Source: Pseudisothecium myosuroides (Eukaryota; Streptophyta; Bryopsida; Hypnales; Lembophyllaceae). From it: a stretch of DNA of 64,000 nt. The notes below the pieces were generated by a model. It saw nothing but the letters and a program-made list of their open reading frames with translations, searched no databases and had not been told where the DNA came from. The stretch covers positions 8,868,501 through 8,932,500 of the forward strand of contig OX637288.1 of the NCBI GenBank assembly GCA_951799445.1, read 5' to 3'. Shown piece after piece: positions 1 through 10,749 of this stretch. The position numbers were made by a program, and so were the translations under genes. Numbering within the stretch: position 1 is the first letter of the stretch; each line of letters begins with the position of its first letter.

Positions 1-1154
1 TGTCATTCTTCCGAAAGGACAATAGTCCACGATCCTTGGTGCCATGCAAGCGTGTAATCCAAGGCAAAAGCTCATCCATCAAGAAAGTGTCTTTAAAACC
101 ATCTCCTTCCTTTGACCACGAATCCGAAAGCACAACGTTTTCAAGCTCGTTCAGAACATGCTTCTCAGGACTGTCGTCTACCGTAATAGTATTGCCAATA
201 GTAAACTTTGAGTTCTGTGCATCGAACAGTTTGTCCAGAGGTTTGAGGAACACGTCTTTGTCGGTTCCCTTCACTTTCAAAGTTGTGATGTTTCCTCGCG
301 GACCCCTACACTTCAGATTGTCGCAAAACTCTTGCCCAAGGATACTCCATGGTGTCTCTAATCCTCTAAATAGGTACTCGCATATGAATTTTGTTGTAGA
401 AGTCATCATGGAACTCCAAACAGAAATATATGCGACTGTGGCTAATTGTCGAAGGAATTCCTCGCAATGAGGTCAAACATATACAGCTTTTGAACCAATA
501 GATATTGGAAAAACGCTGGAATGTGGCTCCGAGAGATCATTGTAGACTGTGCCCTTAGGAAGATTTTTCTTTTCCTTAGATACACAAAGGATCCCATTCA
601 GGTCTAGAATGACATTGAGCCACCTTCTTCTCGGCCTGGAAGCAAGCGGTTTTAGGATAGGCTCTTGTGTTGCACCTATACGTATTTTTGAAAGATCGCT
701 CCTCTGTTAAAATCAAGGCAGAGAAATACGCCAACAATTGTTAGTAAACATTTGAACACAAAATAGAAACACAAATGAAGGGACTCAAACAGTAGAAGAT
801 CCAAGTCACAAGAACAAATATCTCAATAGATGCACATTAGAATAAAGAAAAGTTGACCACTTACAATTTCCTCAGACTTAGGACTTTGTAAGGATTCTTT
901 AGTGCATGCATTATTTGTTGGAGGCGGTATATGAACCTCCATGAGAACATCATCTGGAATATTCACATCAACCTCCATATCCTCTTGCAATTGGACTCCT
1001 TGAAGTGACACTTCTAAATTAAGGTCGACTCTTCCACCAGAATTTGGATGGTTTGATCTTGGAACACATGAAGGGCTCTTTGGGAAGGACACATTCGAGG
1101 GATCAATGGTAGAAGGTGGAAGAGGTTGGGGCACTATGTCCTCATTAAGAGAAC
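1..1154 (-). pseudogene. FCP1/HAD-phosphatase-like gene, 3' end off the window, one in-frame stop
   Basis: I see two exons on the minus strand: 1154-865 (acceptor GCAG, donor GTAAGT, proline-rich N-terminal text) and 703 to beyond position 1 (acceptor AACAG). The phase is kept across the intron. The second exon holds a hydrophobic strand ending D-L-N-G-I-L (593-604), which fits motif I of the FCP1/NLI-interacting HAD phosphatases. It is followed by P-H-C-E-E-F-L-R and V-A-Y-I-S-V-W-S-S, typical of the 'RP..EFL....VWSS' stretch of that family. The family dephosphorylates Ser/Thr residues, for example on RNA polymerase II. Here the second catalytic Asp is Asn, which also occurs in plant relatives. 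A TGA at 475-473 stands just before P-H-C, where the family has Arg, so a CGA to TGA change is likely. The start is not identified. The plus-strand reading frame over 36-470 is a shadow. Confidence 0.6.
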
Positions 1155-1707
1155 CTGCAAATTAATACAAGTGGATAATGAGTAGTTTCCAAAACAAATG
1201 TAGATTTACACTTCAAATCTTATGAAAATATATTATGTTCACAATCTAATGTACATAAGTGTGGACTCACATCAAAAATCACCAAACAAAAGTCGCACTT
1301 ATAATTTATGTACATGTAACTATGGATTTACATTTATAATGTAAATGAAAAAAATTCAATATTTATATTTTCATGCACTTAAATAGTTAAGTATGAATTC
1401 ACAATTAAAATCTTGAAAAAAAAAATGTAATATTTACAATTCTTTAAAGGTGAAACTGGATTATACATATAAAAGCAAGCAAAAAAAAGATGGAATACTT
1501 TTGCAATTCTATACACATACATTTTGAAAATAACTAAAAATCTTGAAAAAATGATTGCAATATTTACAACTTCATACTTGTAAGTGCAATCTTCAAAATT
1601 ACATTCAACAATACAAAACAATCCTGTAAAAGGAAAAGAAACCATACACAAAAAAAAAAAATATAACGCAACTTCAAAAGATCCCAAATCATTACAGTGA
1701 GAGTTCA
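1155..1707. other. AT-rich spacer or intron between two minus-strand genes
   Basis: About 550 bp of A/T-rich DNA with poly-A runs and no coding signal. It lies between the stop of the ParB/methyltransferase-like gene (1708) and the acceptor of the phosphatase-like exon (1154). It could be intergenic, or an intron if the two are one gene. A weak GT just before the stop at 1708 leaves that open. Confidence 0.4.
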
Positions 1708-2572
1708 CTAAGATGAACCTTGGGGATCATTGACTTCCTCATTTCCAACCTCCGAACTCATTGCAGGAGTCTGCAGGTCATCTGACTGCTGCTGCGCCTC
1801 GGAAGGACTATGCAACGCTGGATCCAGTTCCATGGATGTCCTAGGAAGAACATGAGCTCCACTACCTGAAGATACCGATACACGGTTCTCCGACAAAACG
1901 TGAGGGGCCGGCTCATTCATCTCAATAGCTGGAAGGGAAGAGTTTCCAGAAGGTAGAGTTCCCTTGATGATAGTCATCAACTGAGCATATTCAATCCTTG
2001 AACGTTTCCTCTCCTCAAATTGGTCCTCCTCATACTTCTGCATCCTCTCATGCATCATTTTCATGTAATCCTTCATAGTTAGATCTTTTGTTTCATCCAA
2101 CTTCCTCTTTCCTCGATCACGCTCTGAAGAAGGGGATGGAGAAGTGAACGATGAACCACGACGTTCACTTGCTGGTGGATCCATAGGGGCGACTGTTCCA
2201 GCATGTGGAGTGCTAAACTCTTGGGATGCGGGAGGATTGATCATGAGGACTTCGTCACCTTCTCCTTGGTCAATCATGTCGTGCTCCGAATCTTGAGCAA
2301 CCAATTGAATACGATCTCTCTTGCCCCTACCGGATGACGAGGTGTCATTATCAACCGTCTTTGGATACTTTTCTTCATCAACATAGTACCCTGACTGAAG
2401 GAAATCCGCCTTGTCTAAGTCCACAGACAATTGCGAGAGGTCCCTAAAGGATTTTGTCTCGTTAGAATCCCCAATGATATAATTTATCAGGGAATTCATC
2501 TGGAAGAAGATGGAAAAATAGTTAGAATAACATATTTTAGATAATAAATTCCAAGACAAACAAACATGTCAA

Positions 2573-2593
2573 TTCACCTTGAATGGAGGTGAA
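2573..2593. repeat. Single 21-bp palindrome in an intron
   Basis: TTCACCT, 7-bp spacer, AGGTGAA: a perfect copy of the motif that recurs in the two tandem arrays. It lies in the second intron (2618-2500) of the ParB/methyltransferase-like gene. Confidence 0.8.
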
Positions 2594-4043
2594 TACTTAG
2601 AAAGAACAACATACTCACCCATGCCGCACAGATGATTTTTCCACCCCCGTATATGGTAAAGACCGCGTCTCTAGGATTGCAAAATAAAGCCAAAATGCTT
2701 ATGTAGAATTCCATCCGTAGTTCATTCTCATAGATTCGATACTGCATTTCATTGTAAGCTCCCAAGGTAATGAATTCATGCGTTTCCGGAGCCTTGAATT
2801 TTGTTGGCAAGGAGTTGCATTTTGCCTTGTGGTTCTTCTTAATGAGGAACATGATGTGGACGTTCGCTTCGACTTTCTTCTTGTTCAACTCAAGATCTTC
2901 AAGTCGCTCGTACTTTGCCGGCATGTACTCTGTGTGGTGAAGGACATAATTATCTGTAAATACAGAATTGTAAAAATGGTGTATGAGACTGGAGTCGGTC
3001 TTCTTATCTCCAGATAACCACACCCACACAGGGATATCAAGAATTGCAGGATCAGTTAGCCGCATCAGCAACATCAAAAAAGAATAAAAATACGGAGTTG
3101 CCATCCCTCCAGCCTCCTTCTTGTTGCTTGGAAAAATTCTGAAGTCCATGAATCCCATCTTTATACGGTCGACATCCAAATGATCCCAATCACCTCTGGC
3201 CCAATCACCTCTGGCCCACTTTGCTAAGTCGTCTGTGTTTTCATTGAATGGACGGTAGAATGCTTGACCGGTGGGAACTGTAAACCTTCCTTTATTTCTC
3301 AAGAAGACCTTCAGAAATTCCTCGCCATAGGGTGACAATTCTCGAATGCTCTTGTTGATGTTACACAAAAGCTTCGATGCAGTGAAGAACATCTCAAATG
3401 GACCTGTGATGAGGACATGCATGGCAGCGTCCGTGATCTTATAATCCTTTTTGAATTTCTTCCACATGTCCTTCTTAGTCTCTCCCGTCGTAGTTAACAA
3501 ATCAAGTTCGGGCTTCATATCATTGAGCTGCACCTTTACAATTTGTTTTCTTTTGCGCCTCTCACACCACTGTCGATAAGTACAGCAGTTTGGTACAACC
3601 TTCTTCAGCTTCTTAAATGTCACCTTTGGATAATCCTCCATTCTCTTGTTCTTCTTCTGTGGTGGGTCAGGCTTCATCAATAGATGCTCTGCAAGTCGCT
3701 TGAGGCTTGCGTTGGAAAGGTTGCCAAGCCATTTGAAGAACTCTTTACTGATGATGCCATCCTTCTCCGGAACCCAACCCTTGTTGTTCTTGAACAATGT
3801 TCTTGACTCCGGATCGATCAACTCTCCCATTGAGGCAGCGGAAATGAGTTCAGAGTATAACTCATAGACATCTGTTGGAGCAGTAATAATTTTGAGCTCG
3901 TTTATAATGTCAACCTTCACGGGCTTGCCAGACTTGGTTCTTTGCTGCTTCTTAATGTCAATCATACCAAACCGTAGCTGGCAAGCAGCGTCAAATTTCT
4001 ACACTCAAAGATAATGTAAACAGGTTAGTCACTGAATAGAAAA

Positions 4044-4064
4044 TTCACCTTGGATGGAGGTGAA
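4044..4064. repeat. Single 21-bp palindrome in an intron
   Basis: TTCACCT, 7-bp spacer, AGGTGAA: the same 7-7-7 palindrome as in the arrays. It lies in the first intron (4180-3999) of the ParB/methyltransferase-like gene. Confidence 0.8.
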
Positions 4065-5813
4065 TTATGAATTAGAAAATTGCATTTTGCAAGCTTCAAG
4101 AATAGACTGATGACCTCCTAACTTATATGTATTAGAAAGAATTTAGTTGAATAATATAAAACTACTTCCTTATGACATACCTTCCAATTTTCGGCAGTGT
4201 TGCCCTTGGATTGTGACTTTGTTCTTGAAACTGATCGTCCCACTTCGGACGCTTGTTTTGGAGGCGTTGGTTCTCCCATCCTTATCCACACTCCACGAGC
4301 ACCAATTATATTAGTTGCCTAGGTAGGTGTATATCTGTCGAAGTGATTCACTCGATTATAATAAGATGAAATTCGTCATAGAATGGAGTGGTCCTTGCTC
4401 CAGACAATGAAGCATGGCCATTTTTCAAACTTCTCCACGATCTTGGATGCAGATGCCTCGGTCCTCATCTTCTTTGATGCCTCGACATTGTGCTGGCCAT
4501 TGATCATGTAGAACTTGCAATCTTGTATGTCTTTCCAATCCTTTGGCATTTCCTCCAATCCGATAGGCATAGCACAAAGGGCCTGCTTCCTATCTTTGTC
4601 AGGCATCTCCAACAAATAATGCATGGTGTGGTCGATGCCGGACGGCTCTAGACTGCGGCAGTTCATGTCAGGGAGAGGTACCATCAACTGATCAATCGAA
4701 ATCTCTTCAACTTTATCACTACCAAAACAATATGCTTCTTGGCATTCAGACCAATAACTATCATAGATCTTCAAGGACTCCTCGTAATTCGCTTTCCCAG
4801 AGTCTTTATCCTTCGGTATAAACTTGAAATCCTTTGGTATGTTTGTAAGGACTGAGAGTGAGCTAGACTCGGGATCTTCATCATTGGCTTCAGCTGTTGT
4901 AGTGTCCCACGTCCTCATTGGCGTGCTAGCACGCACCGTTCTTGAAGTATTAGGTTGACGTTTTTGATTTTCACTTCTGCCTGTCTCAGGGGTGAGATTT
5001 AGGCGGGATTGCTGGCTCCCGACCACGCCACTTGACTCTCGAGACAAATGTTGAGGGGTCATGTTCTTGTGACTAGTCCTTAATGTTGTTGTCTCAATTT
5101 GAAAAGAGACTAACAGCTGCTTCAGTCGAGTTGCCAGAATTGCTGAAGGTAGCGGTCCTCCATCTTTACTCATCCACCTTCCTTTCTGGATTTGTGTTTC
5201 CAGCTCCTTATAGAGGCCTTCGTACTGGGTGTTCATAAGAGACGTACAACATTCATGAATACTGAATGGCGTCTCTTGAGGATTGACGGCATAAGTGTAT
5301 TTGTATTCCTCTGGCATGTCTGGGTCGTTCTTGATCAGGCACGTGATCAAAAGCATTCCTGGAGGACCCTTGGCAATATCAACAACTTCTTCATAGTGAG
5401 AAATTGGAAGTGTGGCGTCAGGCCCATTTTTGAATTTCTTCATGAACCCAACGTTTTGCGTCATTGGATAAGGAATGATGCTCCAGAACTCAACGCTCTC
5501 TGGCTCTTTTAGTTTCCAATAATCCCCATTGTCGGCCTCTTCACCAAATTCTTCGACCAAGTCTTCGGGTACTTCATATTGATTGAAGTACAAGTCTAGT
5601 TTCTTTTTGTGTTCGTCCATACCTTTATTGAAGCATACAAGAAGAATTTAATTAGAAAAGATATTCAATTGGAGGCCTAAACGTTTTGCTTATACAACAC
5701 GAAATTGGTAGTAACCAAATTTCCATTGGCTCCTAATGGAACACTCTATATATCAATTTAATTGAAGAACCTCATAAATAGGAATAGATTAAATTCACCA
5801 CGAATGGAGCTAC

Positions 5814-6866
5814 AAGCTATTCACCTCGAGTCAAGGTGATTTTATTTATGGATACTACTTGTACAAGAAAGGCAAGCGGCCGTTGATTCACCTCCACTTG
5901 AGGTGATTTGAGTCCGGAAACTACTTCTACAAGAAGACAAAGCGTCTTCTGATTCACCTCAAATCAAGGTGAATTGAGTTTTGGATACTACTTCTATAAG
6001 AAGACAAAGCAGCCTTCAATTCACCTCCACTCGAGGTAATTTAAGTATAGTATACTACTTCTACAAGAAGACAAAGCGGCTTTTGATTCAACTCGAATCA
6101 TGGTGAATTGAGTTTGGGATACTACTTTGACAAGAAGACCAGGCGGCCATTGATTCACCTCGAATCAAGGTGATTTGAGTTTGGCGTTCTAATTCTACAA
6201 GAAGACAATGAGTCCATTTATTGATTCACCTCCATCAAGGTGATTTGAGCTTGGGATACTACTTTTATAAGAAGACCAAGCGGCCTTCGATTCACCTCCA
6301 TTCAAGGTGAATTGTATTTGGGATACTACTTCTACCAGAAGACAAAGTTGCCTTTGATTCACCTCGAATCAAGGTGAATTGAGTTTGAGATACTACTTTG
6401 ACAAGAAGACCAAGCGGCCATTGATTCACCTCAAATCAAGGTGATTTGAGTTTGGCGTTCTAATTCTACAAGACAATGCGTCCATTGATTGATTCACCTC
6501 CACTCAAGGTGATTTGAGCTTGGGATACTACTTTTATAAGAAGACAAAGCGGTCTTTGATTCACCTCAACTCAAGGTGAAATGTATTTGGGATACTACTT
6601 CTACCAGAAGACAAAGTTGCCTTTGATTCACCTCGAATCAAGGTGAATTGAGTTTGGGATACTACTTCTACAAGAAGACAAAGCGGCCACTGATTGATTC
6701 ACCTCAACTCAAGGTGAATTTTGTACTTCTACAAGAAGACAAAGGGGCCATTCATTCACCTCCACTCAAGGTGAATTGAGTTTGGAATACTAATTCTAGA
6801 AGAATACAAAGTGGCCTTTGATTCACCTCGAATCAAGGTGATTTGAGTTTGGAATACTTGTTCTAG
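5814..6866. repeat. Tandem array of ~16 monomers of ~67 bp, each with a 7-7-7 palindrome
   Basis: Palindromes TTCACCT-N7-AGGTGA(A/T) start at about 5820, 5887, 5953, 6019, 6087, 6154, 6224, 6290, 6356, 6424, 6491, 6559, 6627, 6697, 6753 and 6822. They are joined by linkers such as 'gatactacttctacaagaag'. One spacer (near 6224) is shortened. Linker variants recur every fourth monomer (the 'ggcgttctaattc' variant at about 6183 and 6453), giving a higher-order period of about 270 bp. The array begins about 190 bp upstream of the ATG of the minus-strand ParB/methyltransferase-like gene. It could be a binding-site cluster for a dimeric protein or a transposon subterminal region. Confidence 0.9.
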
Positions 6867-7439
6867 ATATAGACCAGAAGAAGGAGAAAAATCATTTTAT
6901 GTAAGGGAAAGACTAACATCCATTAAAATCGCTCACCTCTAACTTCACAAATGAATGTATATAGCCAAAATGCCACGGAAGTCTTCTAGAAATTTGGATG
7001 TCGTACACGCTGCAAACAATCAAACCACATGTTGAAGTGAGATTGACATTCCTCAAAAAATAGTGACACCTCCACAATGTTATGATAGTTATAGCCGCAA
7101 GAACTTAAAGAATTGGAAACTCAAAAGCTAATAATTAGAACTACTCATTGGAACCTAATTTTGAACTCTTGTTTTGAAATTGCTCATTTGAACTCTGGCT
7201 AAGGAGCTCACAAAGAAATAACAATGACTCAACAGCCTATAAAGGTCACAATTAATCAACAATGAATCAAAGATGACTACAAAGCTCACAAAGAATCAAC
7301 CATGACTGCAAAGGCAACATCGTATACTCACGGTCCTAAACCCTTAAATATTCACAACGATTCTCTCAAAATTGATAAAGCGCCTCGGGAATCATTCAAA
7401 ATGCATACTGAGTTCAAAATTCAAAAACATGTCAAAGAA
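6867..7439. other. Non-coding stretch upstream of the array
   Basis: AT-rich DNA with repeated short phrases such as 'aaagaatcaac' and 'aactcttg'. No gene, tRNA or clear mobile end seen. Confidence 0.4.
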
Positions 7440-7720
7440 TGAGCTTCCTCCAGCTCAAAATTCATAAACATCCTGATCAGTTAGTCGATCACTGCAATCA
7501 AACATAAACTTCCTGATCAATCGATGCAGCCAAACATAAACTTCCTAATCAGTCGATCACTAAATCAATGTAGCCAACCCTAAACTTCCTGATCAGTCGA
7601 TCACTGGATCGATGCAGCCAACCGGGTAAACATCCTCGATCACTGCAAGCCTAGAAATCACTGATCAGCCTAGAAATCATCGATCATTTGGAAACAGTCG
7701 ATCACTGCAAGCCCTCGATT
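7440..7720. repeat. Degenerate local direct repeats ('gatcagtcgatcactg')
   Basis: The phrases 'cataaacttcctgatcag', 'cagtcgatcact' and 'gatgcagccaa' recur about five times at irregular spacings of roughly 45-55 bp. The function is not evident. Confidence 0.55.
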
Positions 7721-8775
7721 ATTGGAACGAAAACCCTCGACAGTAAGACTGCCAAACCATATAGTCAAGTTGGAAACCAAATCCAAGGCCGAATCAAAAA
7801 CAGTGAAGCCAAATCCGAAACCCCAGCAACTCAATCGTCACTATTCAAACAATGCAAGTGCTGAAAGATGTAGCGCTAGTTACGTTGGTACTAGATTTGA
7901 ATTTTGTGTTCAGATTCTCGTGGGTGAGATTATTGAGGACTGATTGAACCGATACGAGTACTGAGGTTTAAAAAGCCGGCCGGTGAGATTGCGGTGACAC
8001 AGTCACGGCATGCCTAGAAACAGGTGCAAATCCAAACTCAGATTGACAACCAGTATCACAAAACTTTCCTGCAGTAGCGACTTGCTCTTGAAAGCTAGCA
8101 CTTCCTACAGCAAATACTAAGTACGTAAGTCAAAACAACGACCAAAACAAAACTCACAACCTAATACCACATCGCCCAAAACTCACCCCAACCAGAGATC
8201 TTGACTTCCATGCCCACCGCAATGAAGTCCACAAAGCAACCTACCGAGACTCAAACAAAGCCGATAGGGCCTACATGAGCAACCGAGAGAAATCAAAGCA
8301 ATAAGAATGACAATTTCGGGAAAGCACCTGGCTGCTTGTGCTTCACGACGTGCTTGCAGGGATGTCCGTGAAAAGCACCGCTGCAGGCGCCCAAGAAGAA
8401 ATCGGTAGTAGGAGGCGCAGCTTCACAAGCCCAAATCGTCCGGTCCTCCTTGGTCTTCTTCGCGACGAGGAACAAGGCAAAAACTGGCAGCACTCACGCA
8501 AGTTTCTCCTGCTGCAAATCTAGCTAGAAGGATACTATAAACCCCAACACCCGCAATGAAAAACAAAGCTACACACCTACGCCCAGCCAACACAAGAGAA
8601 CTCCAACAAATATCTCGGTCCGCTCCCGCACGGAGGGACAAGACAAGCACGTCAATATTCACCACGAGTTTCTGACAGCGGTACTCTCTGAACCACGACG
8701 ACGGCAGAGCCCGGGAAAGCAAACCCCAGAAACCCTAGGAGGCGCTGAAGATAATAAGGAACAACCTCCGTTCAT
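7721..8775. other. No gene recognised
   Basis: Several short open frames exist on both strands (for example 8293-8722) but none resembles a known family or has splice or codon support. I see nothing further to annotate. Confidence 0.35.
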
Positions 8776-8845
8776 ACCCGGACCCCAGTAGATATACCCG
8801 GACCCCTGTACATATACCCGGACCCCAGCATATATACCCGGACCA
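8776..8845. repeat. 20-bp tandem minisatellite, ~3.5 copies
   Basis: Three full units of the form ACCCGGACCCC plus an AT-rich 9-mer, at 8776, 8796 and 8816, with a partial fourth at 8836. Confidence 0.85.
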
Positions 8846-8880
8846 TTTCCGACCCAAACCGTGACCTCAGCGATCACAGT

Positions 8881-9820
8881 GATTACGAAATATTTATTTT
8901 CTTAATTTTCCTTGAAGATAATCAGAAATGACATGTAATCCAAGTTGTTTCATATTAATTGGAGGTTTGCAGAATTAGCTATAAAATTTTGAAGTTGAAA
9001 TACCATATGGCTCTAAAAGTGACCACGTCCTAGAATGTACACCTTTTGTACATTTTGGTATATTAAAGAAAGCAAAATGTACCTCTGTGTCATGTTTGGT
9101 TTAAAATGCCCAATCAAAGTGCAAGCCTCCTACTTTAGTAGACAACAAACATACACTTTAAACGTTCAACGCCAGACTGGTGACCCTTAGAAATCATGCT
9201 ATTTGGTACTTTGTGACATCATGCACTTTTAAAAAATCCATACCTTAACCCCTAAACGTCTGGATTCATCTCCAAAATTGATGATTTGAGAAAAACCATT
9301 ATAAACTACAATTTGGAAGAATATTTTGGAATTGGTATACAAATGAAAGCTTTAGATTTTGATTTTTAAATTCTATCCGTACGGTTAGATCTACGAATGC
9401 TATCACCAATTTTTTTCTATAAATTTTAAAAAGAAAATTTTAGAATTCCTTCTAAATTCAATTACAAGAAGAATATTATCATTTTTTGAGTAGAACTTGT
9501 TGGAATGGATTTGAAATAAGGTTATCTTCATATGGTGATTTTTTGAAATTTTTGTAACCTTTACATCTTTGATCTCATTTTTGCACATCTAGTTTTGAAC
9601 TAAAGTCAATGCAAATTGACCACTTGACATACTTCCACATCTGTAATTTTAGAAATGTATATATTCTAGTAACACCAAATCCAACTGATGGATAGGACAA
9701 CAACTTGATAAAGTATCACCAAAAATTAGGATGACTTTCATCCAAGCAGGAATGAGACAGAAACAAGGTTTTGAATCTGTTCATCGTCCAGAAAATGGAC
9801 GTCAGAGCACTCCAGGGTTA
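8881..9820. other. AT-rich DNA, nothing recognised
   Basis: No coding, RNA or clear repeat feature was found over about 0.9 kb. Confidence 0.4.
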
Positions 9821-9824
9821 AGAC

Positions 9825-10725
9825 AGGCTGTTTGTTTTGTTTTGTTTTGTTGGTTGGTTTGTCACGTTCAGATTTCCTGGACCGTACGCCCCCCAGGCGC
9901 GTGCTTGGTATCGTCAAAAAGTCCTCGGCAAGGAGGGGTGCATGGGCTTGGTTTTGTCGCGTTTGGAATTAGGGCGCGGAAGTTATTGAATTAAAAAGTA
10001 TTTATGGATTAAAAAAACTACTAAACTATGCTAAATTATATATCTTTTGAACCGTGTGACAATTTGTCATGTTCTTGGTAGCATTGGAAAGCCCTAAACT
10101 AGGAGGGGTGTATGGGCTTTATTTTGTGGCGTTTGGACCAGCAATGTAAAAGTTAGAGATTCTTGAGTTATTTTTTGTTTTCAAAATTATTTTTATTTTT
10201 ATTTTATTCTTTTTTTAAAACAACTTTTATTTTTTGGGGGGCTGTGGCAACGGCACAGGGCTACACTTGGTTTTGTGGTGTTTGGATCCACGACGGAGAA
10301 ATTATTGAATTTGAAAGTTCTTATTGAATAAAAAAATTAGAAAATGACTTTTTGGTTGTAGCAACAGCACAGGGCACACTTTGCTTTGTGGAGTTTGGAC
10401 CTATGGTAGAAAAATTATGGATTTTTGAGTTATTTTTGGTTTTAAAATGGCTTTTACTTTTGTTTTGATTGTAGCAACAGCACAAGTCCATACCTTAAGT
10501 TTGGCTGTTAGTTTTGTTTGTTTTGTTTTGATTTGTTTTGTTTTATTTGTTTGTTACATTGAGATCTTCCGGACCGTGTGTTCCCCGAGGGCGTGCTTGG
10601 TATTGTCAAAAAGCCCTTGGCTAGGAGGGATGCACACGCTTTGTTTCGTGGCAGGGGAACCTGCAATGAGAAAGTTATTGAATTTTGAAGTTTTTATTGA
10701 ATAAAAAAATAGAAAAATATTTTTA
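9825..10725. repeat. Diverged direct repeats of a GT-rich unit
   Basis: A phrase like 'ctaggaggggtgcatgggctttgttttgtggcgtttgga', followed by 'gttattgaatt..gaa..ttttattgaataaaaaa', occurs at about 9925, 10100, 10255, 10370 and 10620 with strong divergence. TGTTTT microsatellites lie at about 9829-9860 and 10508-10555. This looks like an old tandem or transposon-derived repeat with no coding capacity. Confidence 0.55.
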
Positions 10726-10749
10726 TTTTTATTTTTTGGATTGTGGCAA

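Larger units (their letters stand above)
1708..5620 (-). pseudogene. ParB/DndB-like plus N4/N6 DNA-methyltransferase-like fusion gene (copy 1), two in-frame stops
   Basis: Three exons join in frame: 5620-4181 (donor GTATGT), 3998-2619 (acceptor GTAG, donor GTGAGT) and 2499-1708. That gives about 1,200 codons from an ATG at 5620. The first exon carries D-C-K-F-Y-M-I-N-G-Q-H-N (INGQH at 4504-4490), the glycine-histidine signature of ParB/DndB-like domains. The second ends in D-A-V-F-T-I-Y-G-G-G-K (about 2670-2637), which I read as the SAM-binding motif I of a beta-order (motif IV first, motif I last) N4/N6 methyltransferase. No D-P-P-Y motif is visible; M-D-F-R-I-F-P-S sits where it would be expected. 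The last exon is low-complexity with a charged helix. Stops at 4378-4376 (TGA) and 4321-4319 (TAG) interrupt exon 1, yet the frame continues with conserved-looking text (Y-Y-N-R-V-N-H, A-T-N-I). Function is inferred from motifs only; DNA binding or modification-related. Confidence 0.6.

Noticed and set aside
36..470. Plus-strand 144-codon frame
   Set aside because: It lies antisense to the phosphatase-like exon, whose protein motifs are convincing on the minus strand.
8293..8722. Minus-strand open frames as genes
   Set aside because: No family resemblance, splice structure or start context; similar frames exist on both strands.
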